NCBI RefSeq assembly: GCF_022511165.1
Contig: NZ_JAFLSB010000002.1
Location: forward strand, 1-64,000
Source of the DNA: Helicobacter sp.
GTDB taxonomy: Bacteria > Campylobacterota > Campylobacteria > Campylobacterales > Helicobacteraceae
Length of the DNA stretch: 64,000 bases
Direction of reading: 5' to 3'
Notes under the pieces: model-generated
Databases searched by the model: none
What the model saw: only the letters and a program-made list of their open reading frames with translations
Told to the model about the DNA's origin: nothing
Part shown: positions 8,998 to 19,023 of the stretch, piece by piece
How positions within the stretch are numbered: position 1 is the first letter of the stretch
How the letters are laid out: each line of letters begins with the position of its first letter
Position numbers and translations under genes: made by a program

Positions 8998-9639
8998 ATG
9001 CCACGAAGTAAGACAGCTAAAAAAACGATACAAAAAATCCTTGATATCTCTTTAAAGCTTTTCAACACGCACGGCTTTGCAAATGTAAAAATACAAGATA
9101 TTATTGATAAATTGGCGACTTTTGGGCTAAGCAAGGGTGCGATTTATCATCACTTTAACAATAAAGATGATATTTTGGAAGCGATCTTAGCACAATATGA
9201 GCAAGAATCTAAGGCTATTTGGGAGATACAGCATTCTTCGCATAATGGCAGAGATAAGATTAAGGCAATTATTATGCAGTATGTGGAGCATTATTTTAAG
9301 CACAGGGAGCTTATGCGTGATTCTTATATGTTTTTTAGTTCATCTCGTGTCCTTGCCCATCGCCTTAAACATAATCACATCTGCCCTATTTTAGAATCTC
9401 TCATAGAGGAGGGGAATGCTGATGGCTCGCTCAATGTCGCCTACCCAAAGGCAGCAAGCGAGATGCTTTTTTGGGCGGTGTATGTGTGGATTCATTATAG
9501 TTTTTATCCACTTAATCAAAATGACTATATTCATAAAGTGCGTCATATACGTATGATGTGTGAGGGTGTGGGGCTAAGTGTGATTGATGAAGAAGTAAGT
9601 GCTACGCTCCTTAAGCTTTGGCAAGAAATGATGCGCTAG
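8998..9639 (+). CDS. TetR family transcriptional regulator
   Basis: The product (213 residues from the ATG at 8998, with AAGGAA just upstream) has the TetR N-terminal DNA-binding domain at residues 10-58: IQKILDISLKLFNTHGF, VKIQDIIDK, and the recognition helix region LSKGAIYHHFNNKDDIL. The C-terminal ligand domain is not recognisable by eye. A frame open from 8962 lacks a ribosome site. An inverted repeat at 8942-8970 suggests autoregulation. No transporter or enzyme gene sits beside it, so its target is unknown; the nearest neighbours are the DUF262 gene and the convergent ybeY. Confidence 0.9.
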   Translation: MPRSKTAKKTIQKILDISLKLFNTHGFANVKIQDIIDKLATFGLSKGAIYHHFNNKDDILEAILAQYEQESKAIWEIQHSSHNGRDKIKAIIMQYVEHYFKHRELMRDSYMFFSSSRVLAHRLKHNHICPILESLIEEGNADGSLNVAYPKAASEMLFWAVYVWIHYSFYPLNQNDYIHKVRHIRMMCEGVGLSVIDEEVSATLLKLWQEMMR

Positions 9640-9695
9640 AGTTTATGCGCTTTCTTAAAGCTCCTCTATCAACAAAGAATTTTTAGAATCTTTAA

Positions 9696-9727
9696 GCATT
9701 AAAGTAGCTCACTCTCTGCTTTAATGC
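9696..9727. terminator. Hairpin between convergent tetR and ybeY
   Basis: GCATTAAAG (9696-9704) pairs perfectly with CTTTAATGC (9719-9727) over a 14-base loop. It lies between two genes that converge, so it may end transcription from either side. U-tracts are short. Confidence 0.55.
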
Positions 9728-9764
9728 CTTTATAGGCAAGGCAAGTATAATGTATTTTGAGAAT

Positions 9765-10394
9765 CTACTGCTCTGCTCTTATAATAAGGCTCTTTCCTAG
9801 TCCTAAAGATTCTATTATCTCTTGCTCTATGGCTCTTTGTTCACCATTATCTCTTTCGTGGTCATAGCCCAAAATATGCAAAAAGCCGTGTATGAAAAGC
9901 AGGCTCATTTCTTCTTGTGTGCTATGCCCTAGCTTTTTTGCCACCTGCGAGGCAAGCTCATAGTTTATCACTATGCTCCCTAGAGGCATATCTAGCGGGG
10001 AAGAATCCATATCTAAATGTTTATTTTCTACCTTTTTTCCTTGCATTTCTGCTTCATCTGCGCCCCATATCTCCCCATACATATCGTAGCACAAAGGGAA
10101 GCTAAGCACATCAGTGGTGCTATCTTTGCCACGATGAGCAAGATTTAGCTCACGCATAGATGTGCTATCAAGGGCAATGACTTCAAGCACAAAAGCTGAA
10201 AGATTGTGTGTAAAAATACCCAAATGCTCTATGCGCCCTAGAAGTTCATTTAAAAAGTCTAAATGTATAAGACTTTCTTGGGGTATATCAAGTGTGGGCA
10301 TTGTTTTTTGAGGGCTAGGAGGGGTTGTGGGAGATACAGCATTTGGATTTTTTTGATGTGAATCATTTTTGGCTTTATAAGAGTGATTGTGCAT
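9765..10394 (-). CDS. ybeY: Endoribonuclease YbeY (rRNA maturation factor)
   Basis: YbeY is a zinc-dependent RNase involved in 16S rRNA 3' processing and ribosome quality control. The 209-residue product carries the metal-binding signature HGFLHILGYDHERD near its C-terminus, with three His ligands, and the conserved block STTDVLSFP before it. The ATG at 10394 follows GGAG; the frame is open 23 codons further but without a ribosome site. Residues 1-45 are a poorly conserved, proline-rich extension, and a charged insert lies between the DVLSFP block and the GSIVIN block. The gene diverges from speA. Confidence 0.92.
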   Translation of the reverse strand: MHNHSYKAKNDSHQKNPNAVSPTTPPSPQKTMPTLDIPQESLIHLDFLNELLGRIEHLGIFTHNLSAFVLEVIALDSTSMRELNLAHRGKDSTTDVLSFPLCYDMYGEIWGADEAEMQGKKVENKHLDMDSSPLDMPLGSIVINYELASQVAKKLGHSTQEEMSLLFIHGFLHILGYDHERDNGEQRAIEQEIIESLGLGKSLIIRAEQ

Positions 10395-10453
10395 TGATGC
10401 TCCAAGGGTAAATAGTTTTTTGTAAGTATAGCCACAAAGTGCTATTAAAGTGA

Positions 10454-10459
10454 TATAAT
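10454..10459 (+). promoter_or_regulatory. speA promoter -10 element (TATAAT)
   Basis: TATAAT followed by GCAC lies 37 bases before the speA ATG, in the gap between the divergent ybeY and speA genes. Confidence 0.6.
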
Positions 10460-10490
10460 GCACTTTTTAGCATAGAGCAAGGCGGAACTT

Positions 10491-12341
10491 ATGGTAGATT
10501 ATGGCATTAATTTTTGGAGCAATAATGATTTTATCATCGCCGATGGCAAGGTAAAGGTAAATTACAAGCACAAACCAGCGTTAATTGATATTGTGCAAGA
10601 TGTGCGAGAGAGAGGGTATAAAGGACCATTGCTTTTGCGTTTTCCGCATTTAATAAAAAAGCAAGTTGATGAAATGTTTCAATCTTTTGAAGAGGCGATT
10701 AAAGAGTATTCTTACAAGGGCAGATTCAAAGCGGTTTTTCCTCTAAAAGTCAATCAAATGCCTAATTTTGTCCTCCCTCTTGTGGAGCAAAGCATAGATA
10801 AATGCTATGGTTTGGAAGCAGGGAGCAAATCCGAACTCATTTTAGCTATGGCTTATACAAATAAAAATGCGCCCATAACCGTGAATGGTTTTAAAGATAA
10901 AGAGATGATTTCGCTTGGCTTTAGTGCGGCAAATATGGGACACGATATTACCCTTACCATTGAGGGTTTAAATGAGTTAGAAACAATTATTGAGGTAGCA
11001 AAAGAATTGGGTGAGCCTTATCCAAATATTGGATTAAGAATCCGCCTTCACAGCACAGGCACGGGGATATGGGCAAAAAGTGGGGGGATTAACTCAAAGT
11101 TTGGGCTTACAAGCACAGAGCTTTTAGAAGCAATTGATATGCTTGAAAAAGAGCAGCTTTTGCATCAATTTACAATGATTCATTTTCATATTGGGAGTCA
11201 AATTAGCGATATTTCACCACTCAAAAGAGCTATTAGAGAAGCAGGAAACATCTATGCAGAGCTACGCAAAAAAGGCGCAAAAAATTTAAAATGTGTGAAT
11301 ATCGGTGGCGGTTTAGCAGTAGAATATACACAGCACGAGGGCGCAAATAATCGTAATTATACATTGAGTGAGTTTAGTGGTGATATTGTGTTTTCTTTGC
11401 GTGATATTGCTAAAAATAAAAAAGAACCCGAACCTGATATTTTTATAGAATCTGGACGCTTTATTGCTGCAAGCCACGCAGTGCTTATCGCTCCTGTGCT
11501 TGAACTTTTTTCACACGAATATGATGAAAAAGCCCTTAAGCTCAAAGATAAAAATCCCCCGCTTGTTGAGGAGCTTTTTGATCTTTATAATAGCGTGGTG
11601 GAGAAAAATGCGATTGAATACCTCCACGATAGCCTTGATCATATGGAATCTCTGCTCACACTTTTTGATTTGGGCTATATTGACTTGCAAGATCGCTCAA
11701 ATACCGAAGTGCTTGTGCATCTTATCATCAAAAAAGTGATTAAGCTTTTAAAGCATAAAAACTTCAATGAGATTTTGCAGATTCAAGAGCAGGTGCAGGA
11801 GCGATATTTGCTCAACTGCAGTTTTTTTCAAAGTTTGCCTGATTATTGGGGCTTGGGGCAGAGTTTCCCTGTGATGCCACTTGATAGGCTGAATCGCCGC
11901 CCTAATCGAAGCGCGAGTTTATGGGATATTACTTGTGATTCTGATGGCGAGATTGCTTTTAAGGCGACACAGCCGCTTTTTTTACACGATGTTGATGTAA
12001 CCAAAGAAGAATACTTCTTGGGATTCTTTCTTGTAGGCGCGTATCAAGAGGTGCTTGGTATGCGCCACAATCTCTTCACGCACCCCACAGAATTTAGCGT
12101 AGAATTTGATGATGATTTGAATAAGGGCTATGAGCTTACAAATCTCATTGAGGCGCAAACGATTTTAGATGTGCTTGATGATTTGGATTATGATACTAAA
12201 GACATTGAGCGACGCTTAAAGCAGCATATTGAGGATAATCAAAACCTTGATAGTGAGGGTAAGAAAGAAATGCTTGGCAGGCTTTATGTGATGCTTAGTG
12301 AAAATGGCTATTTGCGCACAATCGCAACTAAAGGAGACTAA
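10491..12341 (+). CDS. speA: Biosynthetic arginine decarboxylase
   Basis: SpeA removes the carboxyl group of arginine to give agmatine, the entry to putrescine and spermidine. The product (616 residues) matches the PLP-dependent alanine-racemase-fold decarboxylases: the PLP lysine lies in FKAVFPLKVNQ (about residue 83), SGGINSKFGL at about 200, the HFHIGSQI block near 230 and the glycine-rich VNIGGGLAVEY near 270. It precedes cysE by three bases, and the pair look co-transcribed from the TATAAT at 10454. I recall a cysE-speA pairing in Campylobacter jejuni as well. Confidence 0.95.
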   Translation: MVDYGINFWSNNDFIIADGKVKVNYKHKPALIDIVQDVRERGYKGPLLLRFPHLIKKQVDEMFQSFEEAIKEYSYKGRFKAVFPLKVNQMPNFVLPLVEQSIDKCYGLEAGSKSELILAMAYTNKNAPITVNGFKDKEMISLGFSAANMGHDITLTIEGLNELETIIEVAKELGEPYPNIGLRIRLHSTGTGIWAKSGGINSKFGLTSTELLEAIDMLEKEQLLHQFTMIHFHIGSQISDISPLKRAIREAGNIYAELRKKGAKNLKCVNIGGGLAVEYTQHEGANNRNYTLSEFSGDIVFSLRDIAKNKKEPEPDIFIESGRFIAASHAVLIAPVLELFSHEYDEKALKLKDKNPPLVEELFDLYNSVVEKNAIEYLHDSLDHMESLLTLFDLGYIDLQDRSNTEVLVHLIIKKVIKLLKHKNFNEILQIQEQVQERYLLNCSFFQSLPDYWGLGQSFPVMPLDRLNRRPNRSASLWDITCDSDGEIAFKATQPLFLHDVDVTKEEYFLGFFLVGAYQEVLGMRHNLFTHPTEFSVEFDDDLNKGYELTNLIEAQTILDVLDDLDYDTKDIERRLKQHIEDNQNLDSEGKKEMLGRLYVMLSENGYLRTIATKGD

Positions 12342-12344
12342 AGG

Positions 12345-13121
12345 GTGAAGCACACACACATTCCCCTAGAGCATACAGAGCCAACACAAGAAGAATCTAC
12401 CCCGCCAAACATCAATGCCACAAAAAAAATAGGATTGTGGCAGATGATTAAGGAGGATTTTTGCATTATTAAGCAAAAAGATCCTGCGATAAATAAGAGC
12501 ATTGAGCTTTTTTTTAATTATCCCGGGTTGATTGCGCTTGTGCATTATCGTATTGCTCATCGTATTCATAAGGCAGGATTCAAAGTTATAGCGCGTATTT
12601 TAATGGGGCTTACAGGATTTATCACAAATGTAGATATTCACCCAGCTGCGCATATTGGCAGGCGCGTTTTTATCGACCACGCCACAGGTGTAGTCATTGG
12701 CGAGACAGCAGAAGTGGGTAATGATGTGATGATTTATCAAGGCGTAACATTAGGAGGCACAAGCCTTAATAAAGTCAAGCGCCACCCCACAATCGAAGAT
12801 GGTGTAGTCATTGGTGCGGGAGCAAAGATTTTAGGCAATATACGCGTGGGTGCGAATGCTAAAATAGGTGCAAATTCTGTGGTAATTAAAGATGTGCCGC
12901 CAGAATGCACGGCGGTGGGAATCCCTGCGCGTGTGATTGTCAAAGGACGCGCGCAAGGAGCAAATGCGCTCAATAAGCTCCCTGATATTGATAGAGTGCT
13001 ATTTGAGTATCTCTTTAAACGCTTGCAGATTCTTGAAACAAATGCAGAATGCGCTCATTCAAAAGAGCTAGAGGAGCTTAATGAGCTTTATGCAAACTTT
13101 TTAGAATCCCTTAAAAGGTAA
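12345..13121 (+). CDS. cysE: Serine O-acetyltransferase
   Basis: CysE transfers acetyl from acetyl-CoA to serine, making O-acetylserine for cysteine synthesis. The core is a left-handed beta-helix of hexapeptide repeats (roughly residues 95-195), with DIHPAAHIG, FIDHATGVVIGETAEVG, IYQGVTLGGT, HPTIEDGVVIGAGAKILG and VGIPARV. The GTG at 12345 after AAGGAG (12331-12336) gives 258 residues; an ATG at 12443 would remove a poorly conserved leader of about 33 residues. H. pylori CysE, as I recall, starts near the second position, so the start is uncertain. Confidence 0.92.
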   Translation: MKHTHIPLEHTEPTQEESTPPNINATKKIGLWQMIKEDFCIIKQKDPAINKSIELFFNYPGLIALVHYRIAHRIHKAGFKVIARILMGLTGFITNVDIHPAAHIGRRVFIDHATGVVIGETAEVGNDVMIYQGVTLGGTSLNKVKRHPTIEDGVVIGAGAKILGNIRVGANAKIGANSVVIKDVPPECTAVGIPARVIVKGRAQGANALNKLPDIDRVLFEYLFKRLQILETNAECAHSKELEELNELYANFLESLKR

Positions 13122-13141
13122 GTTTGAACATTTTGGTAATG

Positions 13142-13159
13142 TAGCAAGTGGCATTGCTA
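13142..13159. terminator. Short hairpin between convergent cysE and chemoreceptor gene
   Basis: TAGCAA (13142-13147) and TTGCTA (13154-13159) are complementary around GTGGCA. It lies in the 39-base gap between two converging genes. No long U-run follows, so the call is tentative. Confidence 0.4.
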
Positions 13160-13160
13160 A

Positions 13161-15170
13161 CTATATCTTAAAGGTGCTTATCATCTCATCAAGGGCTTTG
13201 CTTTGATCACCAAGTGCGTGTGAGTTATTTTGCATATTTTCATTAATTTTTACAATCTCACTTACACAAGAAGCGATTTTTAGCCCATTATCTACAATCA
13301 TAGAGGTATTTTCATTTACTTTTTGCGCGCCCTCTAAGCCCTGCAAAGATTTTTGCATAGCCTCTTGCACGAGTGCAAACAGAGTTTTTATGTTGTCACA
13401 CATCATTTCGCCTTGTTGTGTGAGATGATTCATCGACTTGACGCTATTTTCCATATCGCTAGAAACCTCATCTATGGATTGCAAGATAGATTGGGTAATC
13501 CCGCTTGTCTCGGTTATAGAATGTTGTGTGCGCTCTGCTAATTTCCGCACTTCATCAGCCACCACTGCAAACCCTCGTCCGTGCTCTCCTGCACGCGCAG
13601 CCTCAATAGCAGCATTTAAGGCTAGGAGATTGGTTTGGTCAGCGATGTCAGTGATAGTGGTAAGCACACTTTGGATATTTTTTGCTTCATCAACAAGAGA
13701 GAGAATCTTTTGCATATTCTCATCTTCTTTGTGTGCGCTTTGGGCAATGGATTCATTAATGGAGTTGATTAAAGATTCAGTATGTTGCGTTGTTTTTAGT
13801 ACATTGTCTAAGGATTCTTTTGTGGCATTTGAAAGCGTAATATTCTGCTCTATAATATCTACGCTCTTTTCACCAAGCTCGGTATTATCTTGGGAGATTC
13901 TAGCAATATTTTTAGTATTGCTATCAAGAGAGGAAGTTGTCTCTACAAGCTTTTGCGTGATAGAGAGATTATTTTTAATAAGCTTCATTACTTCCAAGAA
14001 TGCATTGTGTATATAAGTAATAAAGGCATTTATAGAGCGCGCCATTTTGGAGATTTCATCATTTGCTAGGAGTTTTACTTGTTCTGTCAAATCTTTATTT
14101 TGCGTGATATGGGCAAGTTTGCGATTTACATTTTCTAAACGAGTGAGAATATTTTTGACTACAATAGTGCTAAAGATCATTGTAAAGAGGAGAACAAGAG
14201 CAGAGATAATAAGCAGGGTTTTAAAGCTATTTTGCAAAGATTGCACGACTTCATCTATAAATTCATTAAAATGGGCTGTGATGAAATCCTCAACATTTTT
14301 AAGCACATTGATTTTTTGTGTAATTGTATCAAACCATAGCTTCGCATCAACACCAAAATCCCCGGTATTTCGCTTCTCAATGAGGACATCGCGCATTTTT
14401 TCTACTTCAGCAAAACTCTCATCTTTAATGGCATTATGATAAAAATCAAAGCTTGTTTGTGAGGCGAGGGAGAGAAAAATCTTTAAAAATGCCTCTTGCT
14501 CTGCAACAAGGGAGATGGCTTTATTATAACTTACATTATTTGGCGCTACATTAGCAGCAAAGATACCATTGACTGTGGCACGTTCTAATCCTGCACGTTC
14601 TTTGGCATAAAGAAAGCTTGTATAAGCCACCATAGCCTTAGCCAAAATGGCATTATCAATAATTTTTGTAGATTCTAAAACACTATCGAGCAAAAAGGCA
14701 ATCGTGTTTGTGTAGTATCCCACGACTTGCGCGGGTTGTATGTTGGCCTGAGCATTCACATACGCATCAGCATCTTGCCTTGTCTGCGTGATTTTTGCTA
14801 CATTTTGCAAACCCTGCTCCAAAGCAGAAGTGAAACTTGAATCTAAATCAGTATATTGCGCTACTACATCACGCAAGGCTTTATGCTCTTTATCAGTGAG
14901 CAATCGCTGCTCTTTGAGTTCATTGGCAAACTTAGCCCCCTTACTTCCAAGAAATCCTGCGCTTAATCCGCGCTCCTTTTGCATCTCGTGTATAAGCTTT
15001 GAGGCTTGCTCGGATATAGAGATTTGATTCCCTAGCATTTGAGCTTGATTGATAGAAGTATAGATTTGAGAGAGTTGTGAAAAAAGAAAGCAAACAAGCG
15101 CAATAAGAGGGACACCAAGAGAGACAAGAATCTGTGTTTTAATGTTTAAATTACGAAGTAGAGAAGTCAT
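13161..15170 (-). CDS. Methyl-accepting chemotaxis protein with NIT sensor domain
   Basis: This is a transmembrane chemoreceptor of 669 residues. A first membrane segment (about 12-34) is followed by a large periplasmic region with the NIT (nitrate/nitrite-sensing type) domain hallmark [16 protein letters not shown] near 60-75. A second membrane segment lies at about 316-338, a HAMP linker after it, and the cytoplasmic signalling coil has its hairpin tip near 513-547, with [20 protein letters not shown] and [15 protein letters not shown]. There is no CheB/CheR pentapeptide at the C-terminus. AAGGAGG stands directly before the ATG. NIT domains are known from nitrate/nitrite sensors, but the ligand here is not proven. 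Confidence 0.9.
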   Translation of the reverse strand: MTSLLRNLNIKTQILVSLGVPLIALVCFLFSQLSQIYTSINQAQMLGNQISISEQASKLIHEMQKERGLSAGFLGSKGAKFANELKEQRLLTDKEHKALRDVVAQYTDLDSSFTSALEQGLQNVAKITQTRQDADAYVNAQANIQPAQVVGYYTNTIAFLLDSVLESTKIIDNAILAKAMVAYTSFLYAKERAGLERATVNGIFAANVAPNNVSYNKAISLVAEQEAFLKIFLSLASQTSFDFYHNAIKDESFAEVEKMRDVLIEKRNTGDFGVDAKLWFDTITQKINVLKNVEDFITAHFNEFIDEVVQSLQNSFKTLLIISALVLLFTMIFSTIVVKNILTRLENVNRKLAHITQNKDLTEQVKLLANDEISKMARSINAFITYIHNAFLEVMKLIKNNLSITQKLVETTSSLDSNTKNIARISQDNTELGEKSVDIIEQNITLSNATKESLDNVLKTTQHTESLINSINESIAQSAHKEDENMQKILSLVDEAKNIQSVLTTITDIADQTNLLALNAAIEAARAGEHGRGFAVVADEVRKLAERTQHSITETSGITQSILQSIDEVSSDMENSVKSMNHLTQQGEMMCDNIKTLFALVQEAMQKSLQGLEGAQKVNENTSMIVDNGLKIASCVSEIVKINENMQNNSHALGDQSKALDEMISTFKI

Positions 15171-15218
15171 TGGCTTCCTCCTTAAATTGGATGCGTAGTA
15201 GTAAGGATGAATTTTACC

Positions 15219-16592
15219 TTAAAATGCTGTTTTTATTTGATAAATATCATTTTTGGTGCAAAGAATCGTGCAAAAAAGAAAATGATGCTTGTATTGAGTA
15301 AGCAAAGCACGATAATAGCCCTCTTTGAGAGGCACTATATTTCCTGCCTCATCGCATATTTCACTCTCATTGACAAGAATCTCACCATCAATATCCCTGC
15401 CCCAAAGCTTTAGTCGTGCTTTATAGAAATGCTCACTCAATTCGCTTTGCCCCTCAAGTATTACATCAACTTCTTTACCTACAAGTGCGAGATTTGAGGC
15501 TTTGAGCTGGGCTTTAATGATATGATTTAGCGCATTGATGCGCTTATTGGTAATTTTTGTGTTTGGGTGAGGTAGGGAGAAAGCTGGAGTATGCTCTTGG
15601 GGAGAATAGGCAAAGAGATTAATCCTATCAAATACAAAAGATTCTACAAACTCGTGCAATTGCGCAAAAGCCTTTTCATCTTCATTGGGATGTCCAATCA
15701 CAAAGCTTGTGCGAATAAAGCTATGAGGCACTTCACGCATTGCTTTAAGGAGAGCTAAATGTGTTGCCTTATCTGCGCCGCGCCGCATTGACTGAAGCAT
15801 AGAATCTGCAATATGCTGAATGGGCATATCAAAATAGGGTAAAAAGCTGTGTGAGTTCGCGATAGCCTCTATGAGCGCAAAAGAAGTCGTGCTTGGATAG
15901 AGATAAAAGATTCTGCAACTGATAGGAAGTTTAAGGCTATCAATAGCATTAATCAGCATAATCAAGCCATCTTTTTGTCCCAAATCACGCATATATGAGC
16001 TTGAATCCTGCGCGATAAAGCTAAAATCCCTAAAGCCCTGCTCATAGAGATATGTAAGCTCTTTGAGCGTGGAGTTAAGGGTGCGTGAGTGGAGTTTGCC
16101 CTTAAAAGAGGGGATTGCACAAAAGCTACATTGTTGGTTGCAGCCCTCGCTTAGCTTGATGTAAGCGTGAAAGGAAGAGCCAATAATCACTCGCTTATGG
16201 GATTCATCAGCTAAAAAAACTTTGTTTGATTGAATAGAGCGTAGATTTTTAATCATCATATCAATCTTATCATAATCGCTCACACCTGTGATAATATCAA
16301 TCTCTGGTATTTCATTTTTAAGCTCTTTGGCATATCGTTGCGCAAGGCAGCCACTTACGACAAGGAGCGCGCCCTTTTTGCGATTATGCGAGGCTTCAAG
16401 GATTGTTTGGATACTCTCTTGTTTGGCGGATTCTATAAAACCGCAAGTATTAATGATAATCACATCTGCATTATGCAGCTCTGGCGTAAGGGTATAAGAG
16501 CGCAATCGCCCAAGCATCACTTCAGAATCCACAAGATTCTTCGTGCAACCAAGTGAGATGAGGTGGAGGCTTTGCTTTGCTTGAAAGTGCAT
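15219..16592 (-). CDS. rimO: Ribosomal protein uS12 methylthiotransferase RimO
   Basis: RimO is a radical-SAM iron-sulphur enzyme that methylthiolates an aspartate of ribosomal protein S12. The 457-residue product has the N-terminal UPF0004 domain (HLISLGCTKNLVDSEVMLG at residues 10-28, further Cys in INTCGF and VSGCLAQ) for the auxiliary cluster. The radical-SAM motif is CNQQCSFC in GCNQQCSFCAIPSFKG, near residue 150. A TRAM-like C-terminal domain follows. The ATG at 16592 is preceded by AAAGGAT. It lies 48 bases upstream of the chemoreceptor gene on the same strand and may share its transcript. Confidence 0.93.
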   Translation of the reverse strand: MHFQAKQSLHLISLGCTKNLVDSEVMLGRLRSYTLTPELHNADVIIINTCGFIESAKQESIQTILEASHNRKKGALLVVSGCLAQRYAKELKNEIPEIDIITGVSDYDKIDMMIKNLRSIQSNKVFLADESHKRVIIGSSFHAYIKLSEGCNQQCSFCAIPSFKGKLHSRTLNSTLKELTYLYEQGFRDFSFIAQDSSSYMRDLGQKDGLIMLINAIDSLKLPISCRIFYLYPSTTSFALIEAIANSHSFLPYFDMPIQHIADSMLQSMRRGADKATHLALLKAMREVPHSFIRTSFVIGHPNEDEKAFAQLHEFVESFVFDRINLFAYSPQEHTPAFSLPHPNTKITNKRINALNHIIKAQLKASNLALVGKEVDVILEGQSELSEHFYKARLKLWGRDIDGEILVNESEICDEAGNIVPLKEGYYRALLTQYKHHFLFCTILCTKNDIYQIKTAF

Positions 16593-16696
16593 TATTTATC
16601 CTTTAATAATACGCAGTGATAGGGCGCAAAAAGGCACATTAGGCAAAATTGTAGGCAAACTTGGCTTAAGAAAAGGGTATGTTAAAAAAGTTAATT

Positions 16697-16711
16697 ATTA
16701 TGTTACATAAT
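16697..16711. promoter_or_regulatory. Operator-like palindrome upstream of the OMP gene
   Basis: ATTATG-TTA-CATAAT is a perfect 6-3-6 inverted repeat lying about 55 bases before the -10 of the downstream OMP gene. Its regulator is not identified; it does not fit the H. pylori Fur consensus well. Confidence 0.4.
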
Positions 16712-16763
16712 GGAATTTATAAATACAAATATAATCAAAATAATGTCTATTTTTATAAAAAGA

Positions 16764-16830
16764 TATAATAATTTTTAAGCGGAGCGGATGTTTTATCTGC
16801 TCCCTATATCAAGCTTTGGTTTGCAAAGCT
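16764..16830 (+). promoter_or_regulatory. OMP gene promoter and 5' leader with two hairpins
   Basis: TATAAT at 16764-16769 would start transcription near 16776. Two stem-loops follow at once: GGAGCGGAT (16781-16789) with ATCTGCTCC (16795-16803), nine pairs including one G-U; and AGCTTTG (16812-16818) with CAAAGCT (16824-16830), seven perfect pairs. Neither has a U-tract and the gene follows, so they are more likely mRNA-stabilising or regulatory leader structures than terminators. Confidence 0.55.
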
Positions 16831-16865
16831 AATGAGCTTATAACCTACATAAAAAAGGAGGAATA

Positions 16866-17459
16866 ATGAAAAAACTTTTTGTTTTTATCACTTGTATTTT
16901 CGTAACCTATGCGTTAGCAGAGGAATCAAAATATCGTTTTATATTGAGTGGAGGGGCAGGCTCTCAAGTGAGTTGGCTTAAAAATGCCGATACTAATGTC
17001 AGGTGGAGCAATATGGGCGATACTTTAGATGCCTACAAAGGCGGTTTGAGCGGTATTGTGGCACTAGGAGTAGAGGCAAATACAAGCCAAAAGCTTTTTA
17101 CACGCTTTCTTTTGGAGGCAAGTGCTGCAAAAATCCCTAATCTCGCCTCAAAAGCGATATATCAAAGCTATGGAGTGATGCTAGAAGAGGGGTATAGATT
17201 CACCCCGCGATTTTATACATTTGCCGGACCCGGTATCGGCTATGCGCTGCTTAAGCATAATGATTCTCGCGCACAAGGCGTAGCTATCAATGTCAATGGT
17301 GGCTTTGGCTTTGCACTTACAGACAATGTGAATCTTGAGCTAATGGGGCGATTAAGCTTCCCTGTAAGCGGTAAGAATTTTAAAACTCTAGGGGCAGATG
17401 AAAGCCAAGCATTGCCCGGGCGACTTGATTACTATGCAAGAATCAATGTGCGCTTTTAA
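16866..17459 (+). CDS. Small outer-membrane beta-barrel protein
   Basis: The 197-residue protein has a clean signal peptide (residues 1-18, cut after ALA), alternating amphipathic strands and a C-terminal phenylalanine (YYARINVRF), the usual signal for outer-membrane barrel insertion. Its size suits an eight-stranded barrel. It is not one of the long H. pylori Hop/Hor proteins, and I cannot assign a function. AAAGGAGG precedes the ATG. Transcription would start from TATAAT at 16764 with a structured leader of about 90 bases. It converges with fabI. Confidence 0.8.
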   Translation: MKKLFVFITCIFVTYALAEESKYRFILSGGAGSQVSWLKNADTNVRWSNMGDTLDAYKGGLSGIVALGVEANTSQKLFTRFLLEASAAKIPNLASKAIYQSYGVMLEEGYRFTPRFYTFAGPGIGYALLKHNDSRAQGVAINVNGGFGFALTDNVNLELMGRLSFPVSGKNFKTLGADESQALPGRLDYYARINVRF

Positions 17460-17557
17460 GAGCAAAAAGGCGTCTTATAGCAAAGCGTTCTTTCTCGCAA
17501 TCAATGCGCCCTTAAGCGCAGGAAAGCGGTTATTTGTTTAAATAAGAATCAATGTTT

Positions 17558-18517
<960 letters not shown>

Positions 18518-18569
18518 TTAAGCAATAAATGCGATAATGTATATTCTATTATTTAAATAAGGAGTTTGT

Positions 18570-18956
18570 ATGAAAAGATTAGGTTTAGGTGTTTGTGTAG
18601 CTTTATTTTGTGCGGGTTGTGTTGGCACTGAACCTACACCACAAGCAGACATTGAGGCAAATGCAAAAGCCGAAGTGGCAAAAATATTTCAAAAGCCTAT
18701 TGAGACAACTTATGGCAAGGTGCTTAAGAATCCAGATGATATTAGCTCGCTTAATGATTGCGTTTCAAGCGAGATAGTAGCTGCTCTTAACGAAAATGAA
18801 AAGCTTTTTTTAGGCGGTGATGTAACGGATAAGGCAACACTTGGTGGCGATGTAGCAAAAGCTGTAGGCAAGAAGCTTATTATCACAAGCCCAGAGGCAA
18901 AAGCTGCGATTAAAAGCTGTTCTATTTCGCTTGGTATGTCAAAGCTTGGTATTTAA
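18570..18956 (+). CDS. Putative lipoprotein of unknown function
   Basis: The 128-residue product begins with a lipoprotein signal peptide; the lipobox is FCAG-Cys17. The mature part is alanine- and lysine-rich with two further Cys (in NDCVS and KSCSI), possibly paired in the periplasm. I recognise no family. AAGGAG precedes the ATG and an AT-rich promoter region lies upstream. It stands alone between divergent fabI and convergent tpiA. Confidence 0.75.
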   Translation: MKRLGLGVCVALFCAGCVGTEPTPQADIEANAKAEVAKIFQKPIETTYGKVLKNPDDISSLNDCVSSEIVAALNENEKLFLGGDVTDKATLGGDVAKAVGKKLIITSPEAKAAIKSCSISLGMSKLGI

Positions 18957-18965
18957 TAAGGCTAG

Positions 18966-18982
18966 GTTAAGCTTGTCTTAAC
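18966..18982. terminator. Hairpin between the lipoprotein gene and tpiA
   Basis: GTTAAG (18966-18971) pairs with CTTAAC (18977-18982) over CTTGT, in the gap between converging genes. It is short and lacks a clear U-run. Confidence 0.4.
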
Positions 18983-19023
18983 GCGCTGATTTTAAATACC
19001 TTTAAAGACCTTGTAAATATCCG

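Noticed and set aside
13438..14016. 192-codon plus-strand frame opposite the chemoreceptor gene
   Set aside because: It covers the highly conserved signalling domain of the minus-strand chemoreceptor; the composition is that of a mirror frame.
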